DNA of 64,000 nucleotides from Galbula dea (taxonomy: Eukaryota; Chordata; Aves; Piciformes; Galbulidae): NCBI GenBank assembly GCA_013399015.1, contig VWZX01009971.1:62001-126000 (forward strand), read 5' to 3'. Both the position numbers and the translations under genes were made by a program. Below, in pieces: positions 13,073-25,800 of the stretch. The stretch's first letter is position 1, and every line of letters begins with the position of its first letter. Below the pieces are notes generated by a model, which saw only the letters and a program-made list of their open reading frames with translations, made no database searches and was not told the origin of the DNA.

Positions 13073-13127
13073 AAACATATGTGCAATCACAAGTTTATTA
13101 AAAACATATGTGCAACCTTCAGTTTAT
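13073..13127. repeat. Imperfect 26-bp direct duplication
   Basis: Two copies of a unit that starts AAACATATGTGCAA and ends AGTTTAT occupy 13073-13098 and 13102-13127, a 29-bp period. The middle of the unit has diverged. This is an older duplication than the one at 9111. Confidence 0.75.
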
Positions 13128-14543
13128 GTAGGAAGTTACTTTACTGCTCACACAGTGGAGGTGGCAAATGCAGAACATGTTTGTGTGTCAGCTAAAGCAG
13201 CTGGGTTTGTAGTACAGTTGTCCTCAGATGCAAGGGTGGGAAGCTCTGGCAAAACAGAAGTATAGACAACATGACAAACTAGTGTCAGAGTCATTTGTTA
13301 CAAAAGGAAGTTATTTTTACTTGCACAGAGAATGAGAACTAGCCCACCAGCCCATTACCAGTGTTTATGTTGCAGGGCTGGACTCCAGCAAGAGACCATT
13401 AACCAAGCATGCTGGCAGTAGCACATAGCCAGTTAAGCAGCCATTTTCAATTTATATATTGCTCCATTCATTTTCACTAGGGTTTTTTCCATTAATTTTT
13501 GCTAGTAAAACTAGCAGATAGTTTTACTCTGTGGAACTGCTCAGTGTTTTCCTGTGTGTAATATGCTGAGAAGATATTTCTGTCCCCTAAGTACATCTTC
13601 GAAATTTTATATTAATTTTTGGAGGACAGTCACAGTACCTAATCATTTCTGTATATGGTTTTGGCTTGTGTTTCATTGTTTGTTATACAAAGCCATTTGG
13701 TTAAAATCATGGTATTTCAAGTTCTGATTGTTATCTGATTGTTTCAGGCTGAAAATTTTACCTGGCATTGTAAATATAATTTACGTTACTCCTGGTGATA
13801 TTTTATCACTCCATTGCACAGCTGCAATTGGGTTGGTTTTGATTGCTTTTCTTCCAAAGAGTTGATGACATCATTGTAGCCTTGCATGTCTATAGATGCT
13901 TACCTTATCTGTTGGCCTTTATTTTCATGTTTTCAGATGCACGATATGGTTGGTTTTGAAGTTTTGCATGGCACTAATATGTGCAAAATAGCTTAAGTCC
14001 CTACTGTATTCCTCAAAATAGTGCTTTTTTTATCCCTTGTTTTTTCACCAAAATTTATCTTTTCATAAAAGTTAGATCTCTCTTTTTTGTTTTAATAGTA
14101 TCCAAAGACATATTGCCTTTTAGATGGGGAGGCAAGGAGGGTCCTTGAAAGTTATTGCACATTTTTCCATGCATTAATAAGCTTCTCTTGTAGTAATGGT
14201 GATTTCTTTTCTGCTTCTCTGCCATGGTTGTACTAGCAAGGCACATATCTACAACACTGGGTAGAGTTCATGTTTGATCTTGGAGCCTTCCCATTGGGTT
14301 CCTACAACTTTCATGCTCATTGCAAAAGTACAGTGTATTGGCCCAGCCTTTAAAATGTGCTAATGACAGCATCAACCACTTTTGCCTGCAATACACCTAT
14401 CTATTTTTCTCTCTGGTTTACAAATAAGCCCTGTCACTAAATCCAACATCCTGCTGGTACAGAAGACGTTCTCAAGCCACATATCAGTCTTAGCTTATAA
14501 CTAAGGATAAGGTTAAAAGGATAGTTCTTACAGAAAAACATTA
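13128..14543. other. Noncoding unique sequence
   Basis: No recognisable gene. A small perfect hairpin (GTAAAACT, 7-nt loop, AGTTTTAC) lies at 13505-13527. The rest is AT-rich sequence without assignable repeats. Confidence 0.6.
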
Positions 14544-14645
14544 AAATGGCCATACAGTACCAGTCTAAAAGTTCATCTAATGTAGCATCCTGTGATGAAA
14601 AGCAGATGCCCATGAAAGATCACAAGAACAGGAAAAGAACAGGAT
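14544..14645 (-). mobile_element. Old CR1-type LINE 3' fragment
   Basis: The wording GGCCATACAGTACCAG, then a TCCATCTA-like GTTCATCTAATGTAGCATCCTG, then a AGATGCCC-like stretch and GAACAGGAAAAGAACAGG, follows in order the 3' part of an old CR1-type LINE family that I know mainly from turtle and other reptile genomes, in antisense orientation. The copy is strongly diverged and lacks any coding sequence. Assignment is by recognition of the consensus pattern, so family name and edges are approximate. Confidence 0.5.
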
Positions 14646-14656
14646 AGCATTCAATA

Positions 14657-14712
14657 GACTAGAATAGAACATAATATTTCTATTGGAAGGGACCTACACT
14701 GACCACTTAGTC
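14657..14712 (-). mobile_element. CR1 LINE 3' tail fragment
   Basis: The sequence AGAATAGAACATAATATTTC followed by TTGGAAGGGACCTAC and a CATCTAGTC-like CCACTTAGTC matches the antisense form of an avian CR1 3' end (repeated AGAAT octamer, then GGTTGGAAGGGACC, then ATCTAGTCCAAC). Only the extreme 3' tail remains. It lies about ten bases from another old LINE end in the same orientation. Confidence 0.55.
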
Positions 14713-15659
14713 TATGTTATACTTTTTTTTTTGTAATAGTCTTCCAGGCTTACTGCAGTCTTTCTTCCATCCCTGTTGGAATTTTGCCATTTTCCTATGG
14801 AGATTTTATGTGATGAGGAGCAGCGATATAGGATACTATCTTTGCTACTGTTCAACGTTGTTCTGTTTATATTGTTTTGTGCTGAGTTCACACTTCTTTA
14901 GGATGTGAATCACTTTGGTCATCATACTCAGTCTTCAAGCTGAAGTCTCCATTCCTCTCCCAGATAGGCTGGTCTCTCATGAGCATTTTCTAAAAGCACC
15001 ACTCCTATAAATACAGAATGATATGGCACCTTTACTCAGAGATGTTCAAACATCAAGTAACGAGAACTCAACCATACTGTACAAGCACTAATGATGATTA
15101 CATAAAATTAACAAAGGCACGGAAATATTTCATGTGGTTCCCTCTGATCATAAATCCTTATTTTATTAAGCATTTCAGGTTTGAATATTCAGAAACAGTT
15201 AAACATGATATATAAAACCAACATATTTTAAAATAGATAAATCATTTTGCTTCATACATTAGCTAAGTAAATCTTAGGAAACATAAGTAAAAAGTTTTAA
15301 GCAAAGAGTGACTATTATTTTAAAATAACAGGATGCAATATTATTAAACTAGGTCATGGTTTCAAACTTTAGATTTGAAGAGAGAAGAGTCTGGATGCAG
15401 TTTTTTATTTCTTGTGTAATAAGTTATTTAAATCCATTGAAATAGATACCTCGCTATGCCAAGTAGTGTTACCAAGCAATCAAAATCTGGAAGCACACAA
15501 GTGTCATTATGGCCAAAACATATAGATCACGTATTCTGAAATGTTACCCTTTTGTGTCAAAAATATTATTCAGCAACTTTATTCCAACTGGATGTCTACC
15601 AAAAAACAAGACAAATTGAAAATCAGTGGAGTTAAACCCCTTGGAGAGATGTAATACTG

Positions 15660-15692
15660 TGAGCATAATTGAAATGTTAATAATTATGCTCA
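15660..15692. repeat. Perfect 11-bp inverted repeat (hairpin)
   Basis: Arms TGAGCATAATT (15660-15670) and AATTATGCTCA (15682-15692) are exact reverse complements separated by 11 nt. The hairpin ends about 20 bases before a tRNA-like sequence. There is no T-run, so a terminator function is not implied. Confidence 0.8.
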
Positions 15693-15714
15693 TGCTGATA
15701 ATTACCAAGAATAG

Positions 15715-15785
15715 TTTGGTGTAGTAGTTACAGAGCTCACCTTTCAACTCTGGGTCTTGGATTTGATTTCTACCTGGGACTGTAT
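15715..15785 (+). mobile_element. tRNA-derived SINE head (remnant)
   Basis: GGTGTAGTAGTTACAGAGCTC resembles a pol III box A region of a tRNA, and GGATTTGATTTCTACC, about 35 bases later, resembles a degraded box B and T-arm (GGTTCGAATCC type). The spacing is that of a tRNA, but the acceptor stem does not pair and the box B is mutated, so this is not a functional tRNA gene. A relic of an old tRNA-derived amniote SINE (MIR- or AmnSINE-like head) is the best guess. The body downstream is not recognisable. Confidence 0.4.
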
Positions 15786-17839
15786 GAAAAGAGTTCAATT
15801 ATCTCTATCTCCCTTTTAATGGATAGATTTTCCACCCCATTCACACTTCAGAAATAAACAAGAATAAAAATAGAGAGGGACAGAAAGAACATTTTATGGC
15901 CCCTAATTAGCTAATTAGTGTGAAGTTTTTTGTTGTTTTGGTTTGGGATTGGGGGGGGGTGTTTGTTGGGGCTTTTTTTGTTTTATTAAATTTGACAGGA
16001 CATGTAATACATTCGGGAAAGACAGAAAGTGACCAAAAAAAGCACACGTTGAGAACAAAGCTCTGTGAAGAACTTCCACTACAGTTTATTTTCATACTTT
16101 GAGTATAATATACAAAAATTACAGTGGTGATGTAATGTAAAGATAATACACTTTGTTGCTGCGCAACAGCCTCAAAGCTATATATCCAATCTTATCAACT
16201 TGGCACAAACACTTTAGCACAACACTTACTTCTATTCAGTCTAACATGTAATGAATGAGAAAAGGAAATAAATTACAGCTTATGCACAGGATTAACAACA
16301 GAAATTCATGCAAATATGTTAAGCCTCAGTGTTTTGATTCTGAGTTTTCACTAGCCCACTTGCATCCATATACATCTATCAGGAAAAAATGATTACTGGA
16401 ATATATAGGTATCGAAGCAGGTGGGTCTCTAACTTGAAGGTTTCAAAGACTTTATGAAGGTCCACTCACTTTGCAGTACCTCTCTTGTACACCATAAGAG
16501 CTGGGCAACTGCTGAAGCCCTAATGCTAATGCAGAGCTATGCATGCAGTCCGGAATTTAGGAAACAGTGAAGCTTTTCCTAACATAAAGTGTGAAATCTC
16601 AGAGTTCTGCAATGCTATACAAAAATAAAGCAATAGAGATCAACATTTAACAACAATCATTGTTTACGAGATACTGCAGTTAGTCTCCATCAATTACTTA
16701 CCATTTACTATGGTAAATGTTGGTTTCGTCTGTGAGTAGTGGAAGTCTAAAAAAACCCAAATGCAAAACACACCATTTTTCCATTGTAGATACAAGCTGC
16801 ATTCCTGAACTGTATTAAAATCATTCCAAATGGGATTTTACTCCATTCCTATCTGGAAGCAATACCAGGAGGAGAGTGTTTAAAAGGCCTTGCCATGCAT
16901 ATTCCAGTTATATGTGAGAGGTGTCACACCCACAGGTGCAGCAATGCGGCATCACGCATTGTGTGACAATTTGCCTGGGCCCTGGTTCATCCTCCGCCTG
17001 TGTATCACCTGTGGCATTGGCAGTCACAATAAAAAAAAGAAAAAAAACCAAACCACCACACAAACCTGCATCAACCTGAGTCTTACAAAGTTACCTAGCA
17101 ATTAAAATGTATTTTGAAATTCTTGAAATGGTAAAATGCATAAATCTAGAGAGAATGCAGAAGTCACAGGAAGGAATGGGGCAAGGAAGAAGAACCCCCT
17201 CAGCTAAACATAATCAAAGGCTTTCATATTAAATGTACAGGTGCTACATTGCACCCACAGAGTTTCAAAAGAGTGAATGTAAGGTTTTCCCTCCCTGGTT
17301 TTTAAAACAGGAAAAATACTAAACCCCAAGCAAAACTGAAAATAGAGAATCCATTAAAGATATTCTCACAGTAGGACACAATAGGCCTTCTATTTAGTGG
17401 CTTACAGCTACAGGGTTTGCAAACCGTATAGTTATCAAGTAAATGATAGATGAAGGAACTTAAGATAGTGATTTTAGGTCTGTATTTCTTTGGCCTTGCT
17501 CTATTTTATTTCACAAGAGAAGTTTACCACAAAATGTTTAGATATCAAGGATTCTGGCCTTGAAACTCCTCTCACACCTGCTTTACACTGGTGTCTCTTA
17601 CATTTGTGATTTCTTTTGAAATATAAATACTTCCACTTCTTCAGGTATAGCTTGACTTATTTGTGTCCCCAAATTCTCTGATTTCTAAAGAAGAGAAATA
17701 AGGTTCTATTGGTCATTCACATGTACTCTGTATTATGTTTTTCTGCTGTATTAGATGTCCTAGTTTTTGTCTTCCTAAGCATTTCAGTACGTGTGAGGAC
17801 ATAAGCAAACACAGGATTTCAAGTGCAGATGCATTAACA
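15786..17839. other. Noncoding sequence with G/T-rich tract
   Basis: A G/T-rich low-complexity tract including nine consecutive G residues occupies about 15921-15984. A CA/TG-rich segment around 16921-17045 has a weak internal inverted repeat and then an AATAAA followed by A-rich sequence, but no parent gene could be recognised. No coding sequence is supported. Confidence 0.6.
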
Positions 17840-18190
17840 CTGTGTGTCTTGCAAACACTGTTGTTCTTCATTTGTGCACTGACTCACAATACATTCCATT
17901 AAAACCAGCCCACACATCCATCTGCAACTTCACATTTATTTTTGTTATCATTAAAACTCCACCCATTCCTAAACTTGCTGACTTCTAAAGAGCTACTCCC
18001 CAATTTGTATCTGTATTAATTTCCTTTCCTGTGCCATGTATATGACCTTACTCTTGCTGGTATTTAATACCATGGTAGATGCAATTTTTCACAGTCATAC
18101 ATCTTCTCAGACTTTTTATTTTTTTGGTCTGGTTTTGTACAGTGAATGTGTTAATCTCTGCCACACACCTCTATTTTCTTTGCAGTTCAC
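17840..18190 (-). mobile_element. Possible ancient CR1/L3-like LINE fragment
   Basis: The run of phrases around 17930-18075 (AAACTTGCTGACTTCTAAAG, CCCCAATTTGTATCTGTATT, TGCCATGTATATGACC, GGTATTTAATACCATGG) resembles the antisense reverse-transcriptase region of archaic CR1/L3-type LINEs, where these correspond to the part encoding the late RT domain. Divergence is high and no frame is open for more than a short distance. This is a recognition-based call. Confidence 0.3.
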
Positions 18191-19599
18191 TGTTCTAGAC
18201 TACTATATTCTGTCATGTGCAGCCAGCTCCACTGTGAAATCTGTTGCCTGTTGCATACTTACACAGAACTGCTGGAGGTCTCAGACCAGTCACTTGCCCT
18301 GGGACCTGGTATTTTAAGAGATAGTGACCTGGGTCATAGCTATCCTCAGCTCCCTTCCTCCCACTTTGCTCAACCTCTTCTGACCATTTCCAGGCTCTAC
18401 CAACTGATTTCCCTGTTGGAAAAAGTAAAAAATTGTGAAGTGGCAGTGGGTAGGCAAAGATCTGATGGAAGAAAAGCAGCACTGTGAGCTTTCATCTATG
18501 ATTATCCTTCATGGATATCACAGGTCTAAAGAAGCATCTGCACACATTCATACACACCATCACTATGATTTCTGCAAGTTACTTCTCTATCTTCTCTCTC
18601 CTTCCTCCTTTAAAGTGCAAGTTTTACACAGTATTTTCTATAGGTATGAGTTGGTAATTAAAATACCAGGTAACACAGCGCTTGTCACTGCAGAGGTCTG
18701 TGGTCTTCTCTGCCAACATCCAGGTGCCACAGCACAGGTGGCTGCTCAGCTGGACATGAAGAATGCTGGCTGGAGGATGCCCACCTCTGCAATGTGGATC
18801 CCTGGCACTTCACAGCTCTTGCTTGGGTTTGGCTGCTTCACAGCACTGCCTAGGTGCAGCTTAAACCAGGTGAATTCCACTTAGGACCAAACTAGCTTGC
18901 ATCAGGGACTAGTAAGTTGGTGATGACAGTCTTACCTGATGTAGAAAAAAAAATTCATTTTTATATTAAATTTTCTTTTTCTTTCTTCTTACCTCTGTTA
19001 GGGGTTTTTTGTTTTGGTTTGGGGGGTTTTTTTGCTGTCGGTAAAATGCCACAAACATTTCAGAAATTTCTTTTTCAAACAAATGTAAATTTCTTCCACG
19101 CTAATCAGCATTTTCCTTGGGAATATTTCCTTGGGAAAATTATGGTTCACGTTAAAATTAAATCAGAATACCTTACGATATTCAAAGCACTGGGTGGCAA
19201 AAAGAAATTTATCTTAGCTTATACTTTATCACTCTTGGAAGACTGTGCCAGTTCATCTGACATTTTGGATTATCTGATTTCTTTTGGAAAATCACTGACT
19301 GATTTTTAAACACCTGGTTTATTTCACTATTTCTTTATAAATAGGTATGCCTACTCTACACTAAAACATGTTAGCTTGGTTAAAGAGTTTTTTCTCAATT
19401 TTTCCACAAACATAATTCTGTTGAAAATGGAGTCCTAGGGCACTGGTTCTCTGCGTGTCTTTATAAATTGACTCTGCTTTTTGTTGTTGATGTTGTTGTG
19501 TGCCCTCCCTCTTCCCTCTGTCTTCTTCATATTTCTATGGCTAGAAGACAAAACTGAGCTGGTTATTGAGACAGTATCATTTATTTGTGTTCTTTAAGC
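18191..19599. other. Noncoding sequence with a moderately GC-rich patch
   Basis: The patch at about 18680-18870 is richer in G and C than its surroundings and carries a 149-codon open frame (18435-18884) without recognisable domains. It may be an unassigned repeat. A G/T-rich low-complexity stretch occurs near 19001-19035. Nothing else is identifiable. Confidence 0.55.
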
Positions 19600-19830
19600 A
19601 GGCTGCAGCAGAGCCAGAAGATAATGGGCACCTCATTTATTCAGGCTTTGAATGATCATATTTAATTCCCAGTGACAGCTGTCTTCACCACATTAGCATT
19701 GCAAATCAGCTCTGTTTTGTAATGGCCTTCTATTGAACATGATTCAATTATGTGTGGTCCGTAGCGAGGCAGGATACGGTCTTGGTATCTATAGCAATAT
19801 TTCTGCAAGCGGCTGCTCTTTACACTGCTT
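19600..19830. promoter_or_regulatory. Regulatory-looking block (candidate conserved element)
   Basis: Non-repetitive, high-complexity sequence with clustered factor-type motifs: an octamer-like TTGCAAAT near 19699, a CAGCTG E-box near 19677, TGATTCAATTA near 19740, and three CpGs in an AT-rich setting (19760-19810). The wording is that of vertebrate distal enhancers, but conservation cannot be tested here. Confidence 0.3.
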
Positions 19831-22800
19831 ACATTTAAGCTGCCTGTTTACCACAATGCTTTCCTTGAACTACACTGAACTCCCTTCATTTTGCAGCTAA
19901 ATAAAGAAGAATGAATATAATTTAAAAAAACAGTTATCTGGTCAGACATATTACATACCTCTCTTCTTTACACATGCCTGGAATCAGGAAACACTTGTTA
20001 AAATAATGGTTATTATACTTAAAACATTTATATTACGAAAGCCATTAAAGTGGATTTAAGTGATTAGGCAGCATTCAGTGGTATTAAAGCTCAATGCTGG
20101 CTTGAAGAAAAATTGTAATAACATACCAAACAAATAAATTTTCTCTTAGTGTCATAGTTTTTTCAGGAAAAGGGCAAGAAGGCTTAACATTCATTAAACA
20201 AGCTAAAAAATCATAAAAATTCAAAAATAGAGTTTCAAAAGACCTCAGAAGTCCTATTTAATTTACTGTGAAATGCCTACATCCTGTGCACCATATATTC
20301 CACTATTTCTCCATCTTCAGCTGGTGTATGCAGATGACATTTCAGACTAAGCTGCTGAAGGCCTGGATTAAAACATCATAGATTAATTGATTTGAGTATT
20401 TTGTTATAACATGAAAACCTTTCTAAATTCTGATTCCACATGTAAGGCAAGTTCTCCTATTGTGTCAGGCAGCCTCAGAAAGAAAAGCTTCCTCTGCACA
20501 GCTCCAGCAAATACATGCCTCAGACTATGCAAGGCAAAGCACAAATCTTACTCTTTTCTCCAGGATTTCCACCCCTATGATCTCTACAACATTTAGCTCT
20601 TGCAGATATCTCATTATGCACAACAAAACTGTCCCCAGACTCAGGGCTCTCAGCATCCTTCATCTTGGTGATGAAGTTCACCTATAGCAAAAATACGTTA
20701 TATATTCCAATATATTCCACAGACTAGAGGGCTGAGCCGTACGATTGAACAACAAGAAGAAAGGTTGTTTAATCATACACTAACCTTCAATTGTTTAAAG
20801 ACACTTTCTAAATAATCATGGCAGAGGAGCTACAGTGTCCATCCTGTGGGATCCCCAATTTGAGATTGGTCCTGGACTGAAGCCAAAGGCCACCACTAGC
20901 TGCCCCAGGTGGGCTGGAAGGTCACAGACACCAAAGTTAACCACATGCCTCCCTCTGATGCTGCTGCAATGGATACTGCTGTGCATTTATCACATTAATC
21001 TGTTTTTTAGAGAATTACTTTCATTTTTTATCTTGTCTTAAGCCTTCATTCACACCCTTCCACTGTCTCCTCTGACAGATTCTGATGTATTTTTTGCATA
21101 TTTGAGACCTACTGATTTATTGATTATGTTCTTAACTTATTTTATTATGTTTTACTACATTTTTGAAACCACAGAGCTTATGTGAAAATGACTGCTTCAT
21201 CACTCAAATAGGGGATTCATTGCATTTTTTAAGGTAAGACCCATTTGTTGTTAATGGCCGGGCTTTTACATATATGAAATTGTACATTCACCTACCTGGG
21301 AAACAAACTGGAGTTTATGGAAGCAGTTTGATCTGTTCCTATCATGCCTACTACATCAAAAAAATACACATGTGCAAGCAAATACCTATGCATGCTATTT
21401 TTGCACATAGTCCTTCATGAAGCTGCTCAGTGGGACCGAGTCTCAACACAACAGTCTACCGAGGGTCAGCAACTTTAGCAGGGTCTCAGGCACCAGTCCT
21501 TGGAGGTATTTAGGGATCTAGTGCCCACCAGTTCAAGTGCTAGATTAAACATCCATCTATGTATTTTAAAGAAAAGCTGTGCTAATATTTTAAAAGTCAA
21601 TGAACAAATTGTATCTAAAGATAGTCTGCTCAGACATCCAGAAAAGGAGGATGCCTCCATTTTTTATTAAGCTACTTGAACCTTTCTATTCTGAAAAAAA
21701 TATGCTCTTTTCACATGAAACCAGCACAAACAAAACTAACATCACTTCCTCAGTACACATTGCTGTTATGTAAGACTGGTCATGTTTACAGTCAATTACC
21801 ACAGAAAACCAGGCAATTTCTTTCTATATTGCTGTATGTAATGGATACTAATGAGAACTTCCTTCACCTATCATGTAATTTGGTGTAATTAATGTAATTT
21901 GTTCTGGTAATTGCAAGAAGGTCAAGACCAGAGTTCATGAAATATGAATTACATTCACATCCCATTTCAATATTTATCATCCCGTGCTATCCATTGATAT
22001 ACAAATTATGTAATTGAGAAACAATAAAGGTTTCTATAAAATAAAATAAACCTTTCACAGAAGTAAGGAAATGAAAGTAAATCCATAACACCTTCTCATT
22101 CTTCAGTCATGGCACATGTTCTGGAGCATTAACACACCACAGACCAACACTTCAAAGTCTTCTAGAGGTGACAGCCTTCCAAACTCATTACTTAACAACT
22201 GTGTTGCTGTACCACTTTTAAGTTGTTTATGCTACTTGTCTCTGCCCCAGATGACTTACATTGCAAGTACAGAGGAAATTAATCCAGACAGATCAATGGG
22301 GTAAATAAAGCAACCCGCATTGCTCAGCTCAATCTCACGAGACTGCGCTCATGCTATCTCATCTATTAGTCACAGTTAAGAAGAATATTAAGCAATATGA
22401 CACATAGAAGAATAAAATTCCAAGACATGAAGCATGTCATAGTAATAAGTCTCAAGATAATGCCAACTTCTGCTACCTGGGAAGACAGGAAAGATTTAAA
22501 ACATTGCAGTGAGAATAATCAAGATAGCCTGAATGGGAGAAATAACCTACAGCAAACCCATGCTAGGTGCATTACTGACAAGTGTAGTAGTGTTCATACT
22601 CAGAAAATTAAACTGTAGGCTGGAATCAGAGTCAAAATTTAGTAGCTGTCTCTGAACTGAACTTGAGCTCACAGGCGTCTTTGAGAACATAAAAAAAAAT
22701 TGGTCTAAGAGTTTAATTTGGACAAAACACACCAAGACTGGAGTAGAGAGGTTTGTGAGGCCTAGCAAAGGCTGCCAAATTCACATTTTCGCAGGCAGAT

Positions 22801-25800
22801 ATGCAGAGATACACAGTTAAGAAGAACAGACACACACAGAAGCACTATAAAAATTGTAAGAAAGGTGAATCAGACAAATTTGCCAAAGGAATCCTTCCCA
22901 GAGCAGTCAGAAGTAGGAAACAGTCAGAAGAGGACAGGATATTAGGAAATGAAAGGCTGAGAGGGAATAAACATGTCACAGTCACACTTGGCCAACACGT
23001 CCAAGAGATAAAGATGGAATACTCGTTTAAATACTAAATTTATCTTAAAAAGAAGCTATAGTGACAGAAAAAAATAAATAATTAAATGTATATCCTAAAA
23101 CCAGATTAAGGAGATCAAGGCTAGCATTGGAAGACAGAAATGGAAGTCAACTTTGGTAACAGAGTGTCTATGAGGCCATAGAACTATGAGGTAAAAAGGA
23201 AGGAGGAAGCAGGTGGGAAGAAAGGTGTCATCATTTTAGAACAGCAATCTAAACCATTCTTTTCTTGTGAGAAAAGAGTGTGAAGTTCTGGACAATGTCG
23301 GGGGAGAGTACAAATGTAGTCACCATGTAGAGCGCAAAGTAAGATAGAAGGCTCACTAGCCTAGGCAGAGATGAGGAGGAAGAAAATGTCACATCAACTT
23401 TGTTAGATTTGTGTGGCAAGAAATAGATTAAGTCCTGTGGGAAACAGATGTGGAAGCTACATGTGGAAAAAAATAGGGGTGAATCCACTGCACTGAAATA
23501 TTTGAAGTTGTCCATGTGGGATTCAGGCAACAGTCAGGGTGCGGACTGTAGAGCTGCACAGCCACAGCCTCATCATGTGCTGAGGCAGTATATGTCCTCT
23601 TGATATACATCAGGAACTTGCTGGTTTACTGCACACATATTTTCCTTTAATATGAGTACTGTCTCTCATGTTTTTCTATTTTTATATCATCTATGCTTGA
23701 AACTTTTAAAATTATATTAGCTGGTAATTATATTGCTGAGAATATTGCCTGCATTGTAAAGACTCCCTGATGTGGGTTGCTGCTCACAGTTTAGATTTTT
23801 CAGAGCCTCTTTTGAAAGGGGGAAATGATACAGGCCCTAAGAGCTTACCTGAAAAGCCTCTGATTTCACAGGGAAGCTTTTTTATGGTTTAGTCTTATTA
23901 ATACCAGTGAGTAAAATTAGCACAGAATCAAGAAAAATCTGAGAACAACTTTGGAAAGCACAACATATCTATTTGAAAAGATTCTGCAGTTACTCCATCT
24001 ACATTTTGTGTAGTTCAATTCCTGCATCAGCTTCTCTCCCCAAACAAGTTAATGTCTGTCTGCATAACTGGTTCTGGAGCTTTTGGGAAATAAAAAAAAA
24101 AATGCTCTTCAAAATTTTGTTAATAGGCTCTGGTAAAGGATATTGCAATGAAGAATCAGCACTTTAAAAGGTATAACTTGCCAATGCTAGTCACTGAGAG
24201 CAATGGGGTAGATATGGATAGGTTGGAAATAAATGGCTAATTTTTAATCTGAAAAAGGTCTGTTTGATTTCTTAGATACACATCTCATAGAAGTTTTCTT
24301 TGCCAAGGGATGCCACTGTTAAGTCCTAAACTGTAGAGAAGTATATTTTATAAAATGAGTTTCTAACAGCAGAATTCCAGTAAACAGTAACACTCCATAT
24401 AAGTTAGAAAAAGAAGCAGTCTCTACACACTTGCTGATGTAAGAACAGGCAAGCTGCTTGTTTATTGTTTACCAAGTTCCTCTCTTACTATATAACTTAA
24501 AACACTAATCTGGAGAAGCAGTAGCTAGTAAACCTGAAGTATACTTCAATAATCCATAAATAAATGTGTTATATTAAATTGTAACATGTATTAATAAGCC
24601 CTCTAAAGCTGATGTTCTCTGTAAAGAAATATCTATTTAGTTTGAATTTAATTGATCTTCATCCAAACTTTAAGTATTCATTCCAAGGGTAACAGCTAGG
24701 AACAAAACTGTGTGAAAGATTATAAAATTCTTAGAAGACAAACAGAAAGCCAGTTTTTCCTGTTGTCCCATTCTGTTCTACAGTACAGTATTTCTCAAAT
24801 GCAATTTTATTTTCTTTAACATTCCTTTCTCCCACATAGATTCTCTGTACTTGATATATGGTAATTCACAGTCACCATTTTTAAAATACCCTGGAGGGAA
24901 CTATAGATAGAACAAAGAGAAGCTATTCTGAGAGCCAATTCTCTGACTTCTCTATGGACAAAGAAGTCAGATTAGCAAACTGCCATTACAAAAGAAGCTC
25001 TCCAGCATTTTCTCAGCTTGGTTCAAATTAACAGATGTCAACTAAAGCAAGAAGATTGAAGTTGAGAATATAAATTAAATAGAACACATCAAATTGTTCA
25101 CAGAGATCAAAAGCCAATCAAATAACCATCTTATCTAATTCCAATACAGTTAAATAAACAGCAGTCCTCTCACTTTCTAAGACTTGCTGGTTGTCAGATT
25201 CATGGACACCATGGCCACTAAGGGCGCAACAATGCTGGAGATAAAAATCAGAGGTGAGTGCTCTAAAACTAACTCCTGTAACTCTGCAGCTGAAGAAAAC
25301 TCTGTATTAACTCAGAGCCCAGCAGAACAGATGACACAAACAGGGTCAATTATTTTACGCATTCAAAGACTGTTAGAAAGACAACCAATTTTGATTTTTA
25401 AATGCTAGGCAATACAGATTCTACCACCTAAACGTCACTGTTAAAAACAGTCACATAAAAGTTGCTAGTATTGATTCAATGGCTTTTTCTACAAGCTCTC
25501 TTCTACCTATATCTCTTTCTACCACTCTCTCCTATCAGATATCCCAACTCCAAGGGAACACTCTAGAACAACGTTTCTTAATATGATCTCAAAAAACTTT
25601 TGCAAAAACACTTGGCAACAGACAACTGCATTTGCAGTTGACAACGGCATACTTATGCATGCCTATACATGCAAGCAAGCAAAAAACCCCTAAATTATTA
25701 GAGTTTATTCTAATTTTATTTTTTTAATTAGAATTATTTTGGTACTGCCATACACTAAACCAGGCTGGAACAAATAAATTATCTTCAGCTTTTTAAAGGC

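Noticed and set aside
15715..15785. Functional tRNA gene
   Set aside because: Box A- and B-like words are present but the acceptor and T-arm stems do not pair, so it is called a SINE-like remnant instead.
16921..17050. Hairpin-like CA/TG-rich segment ending in AATAAA and an A-rich tail, possible retrocopy
   Set aside because: The complementary words are only about 10 bp, no parent gene is recognisable and no target duplication was found.
18435..18884. 149-codon open frame in a GC-richer patch
   Set aside because: No domain or splice context. The openness follows from a local drop in A/T content.
25623..25640. CAACTGCA/TGCAGTTG near-palindrome as a regulatory site
   Set aside because: The arms are only 8 bp, and such words are expected by chance in a window of this size.
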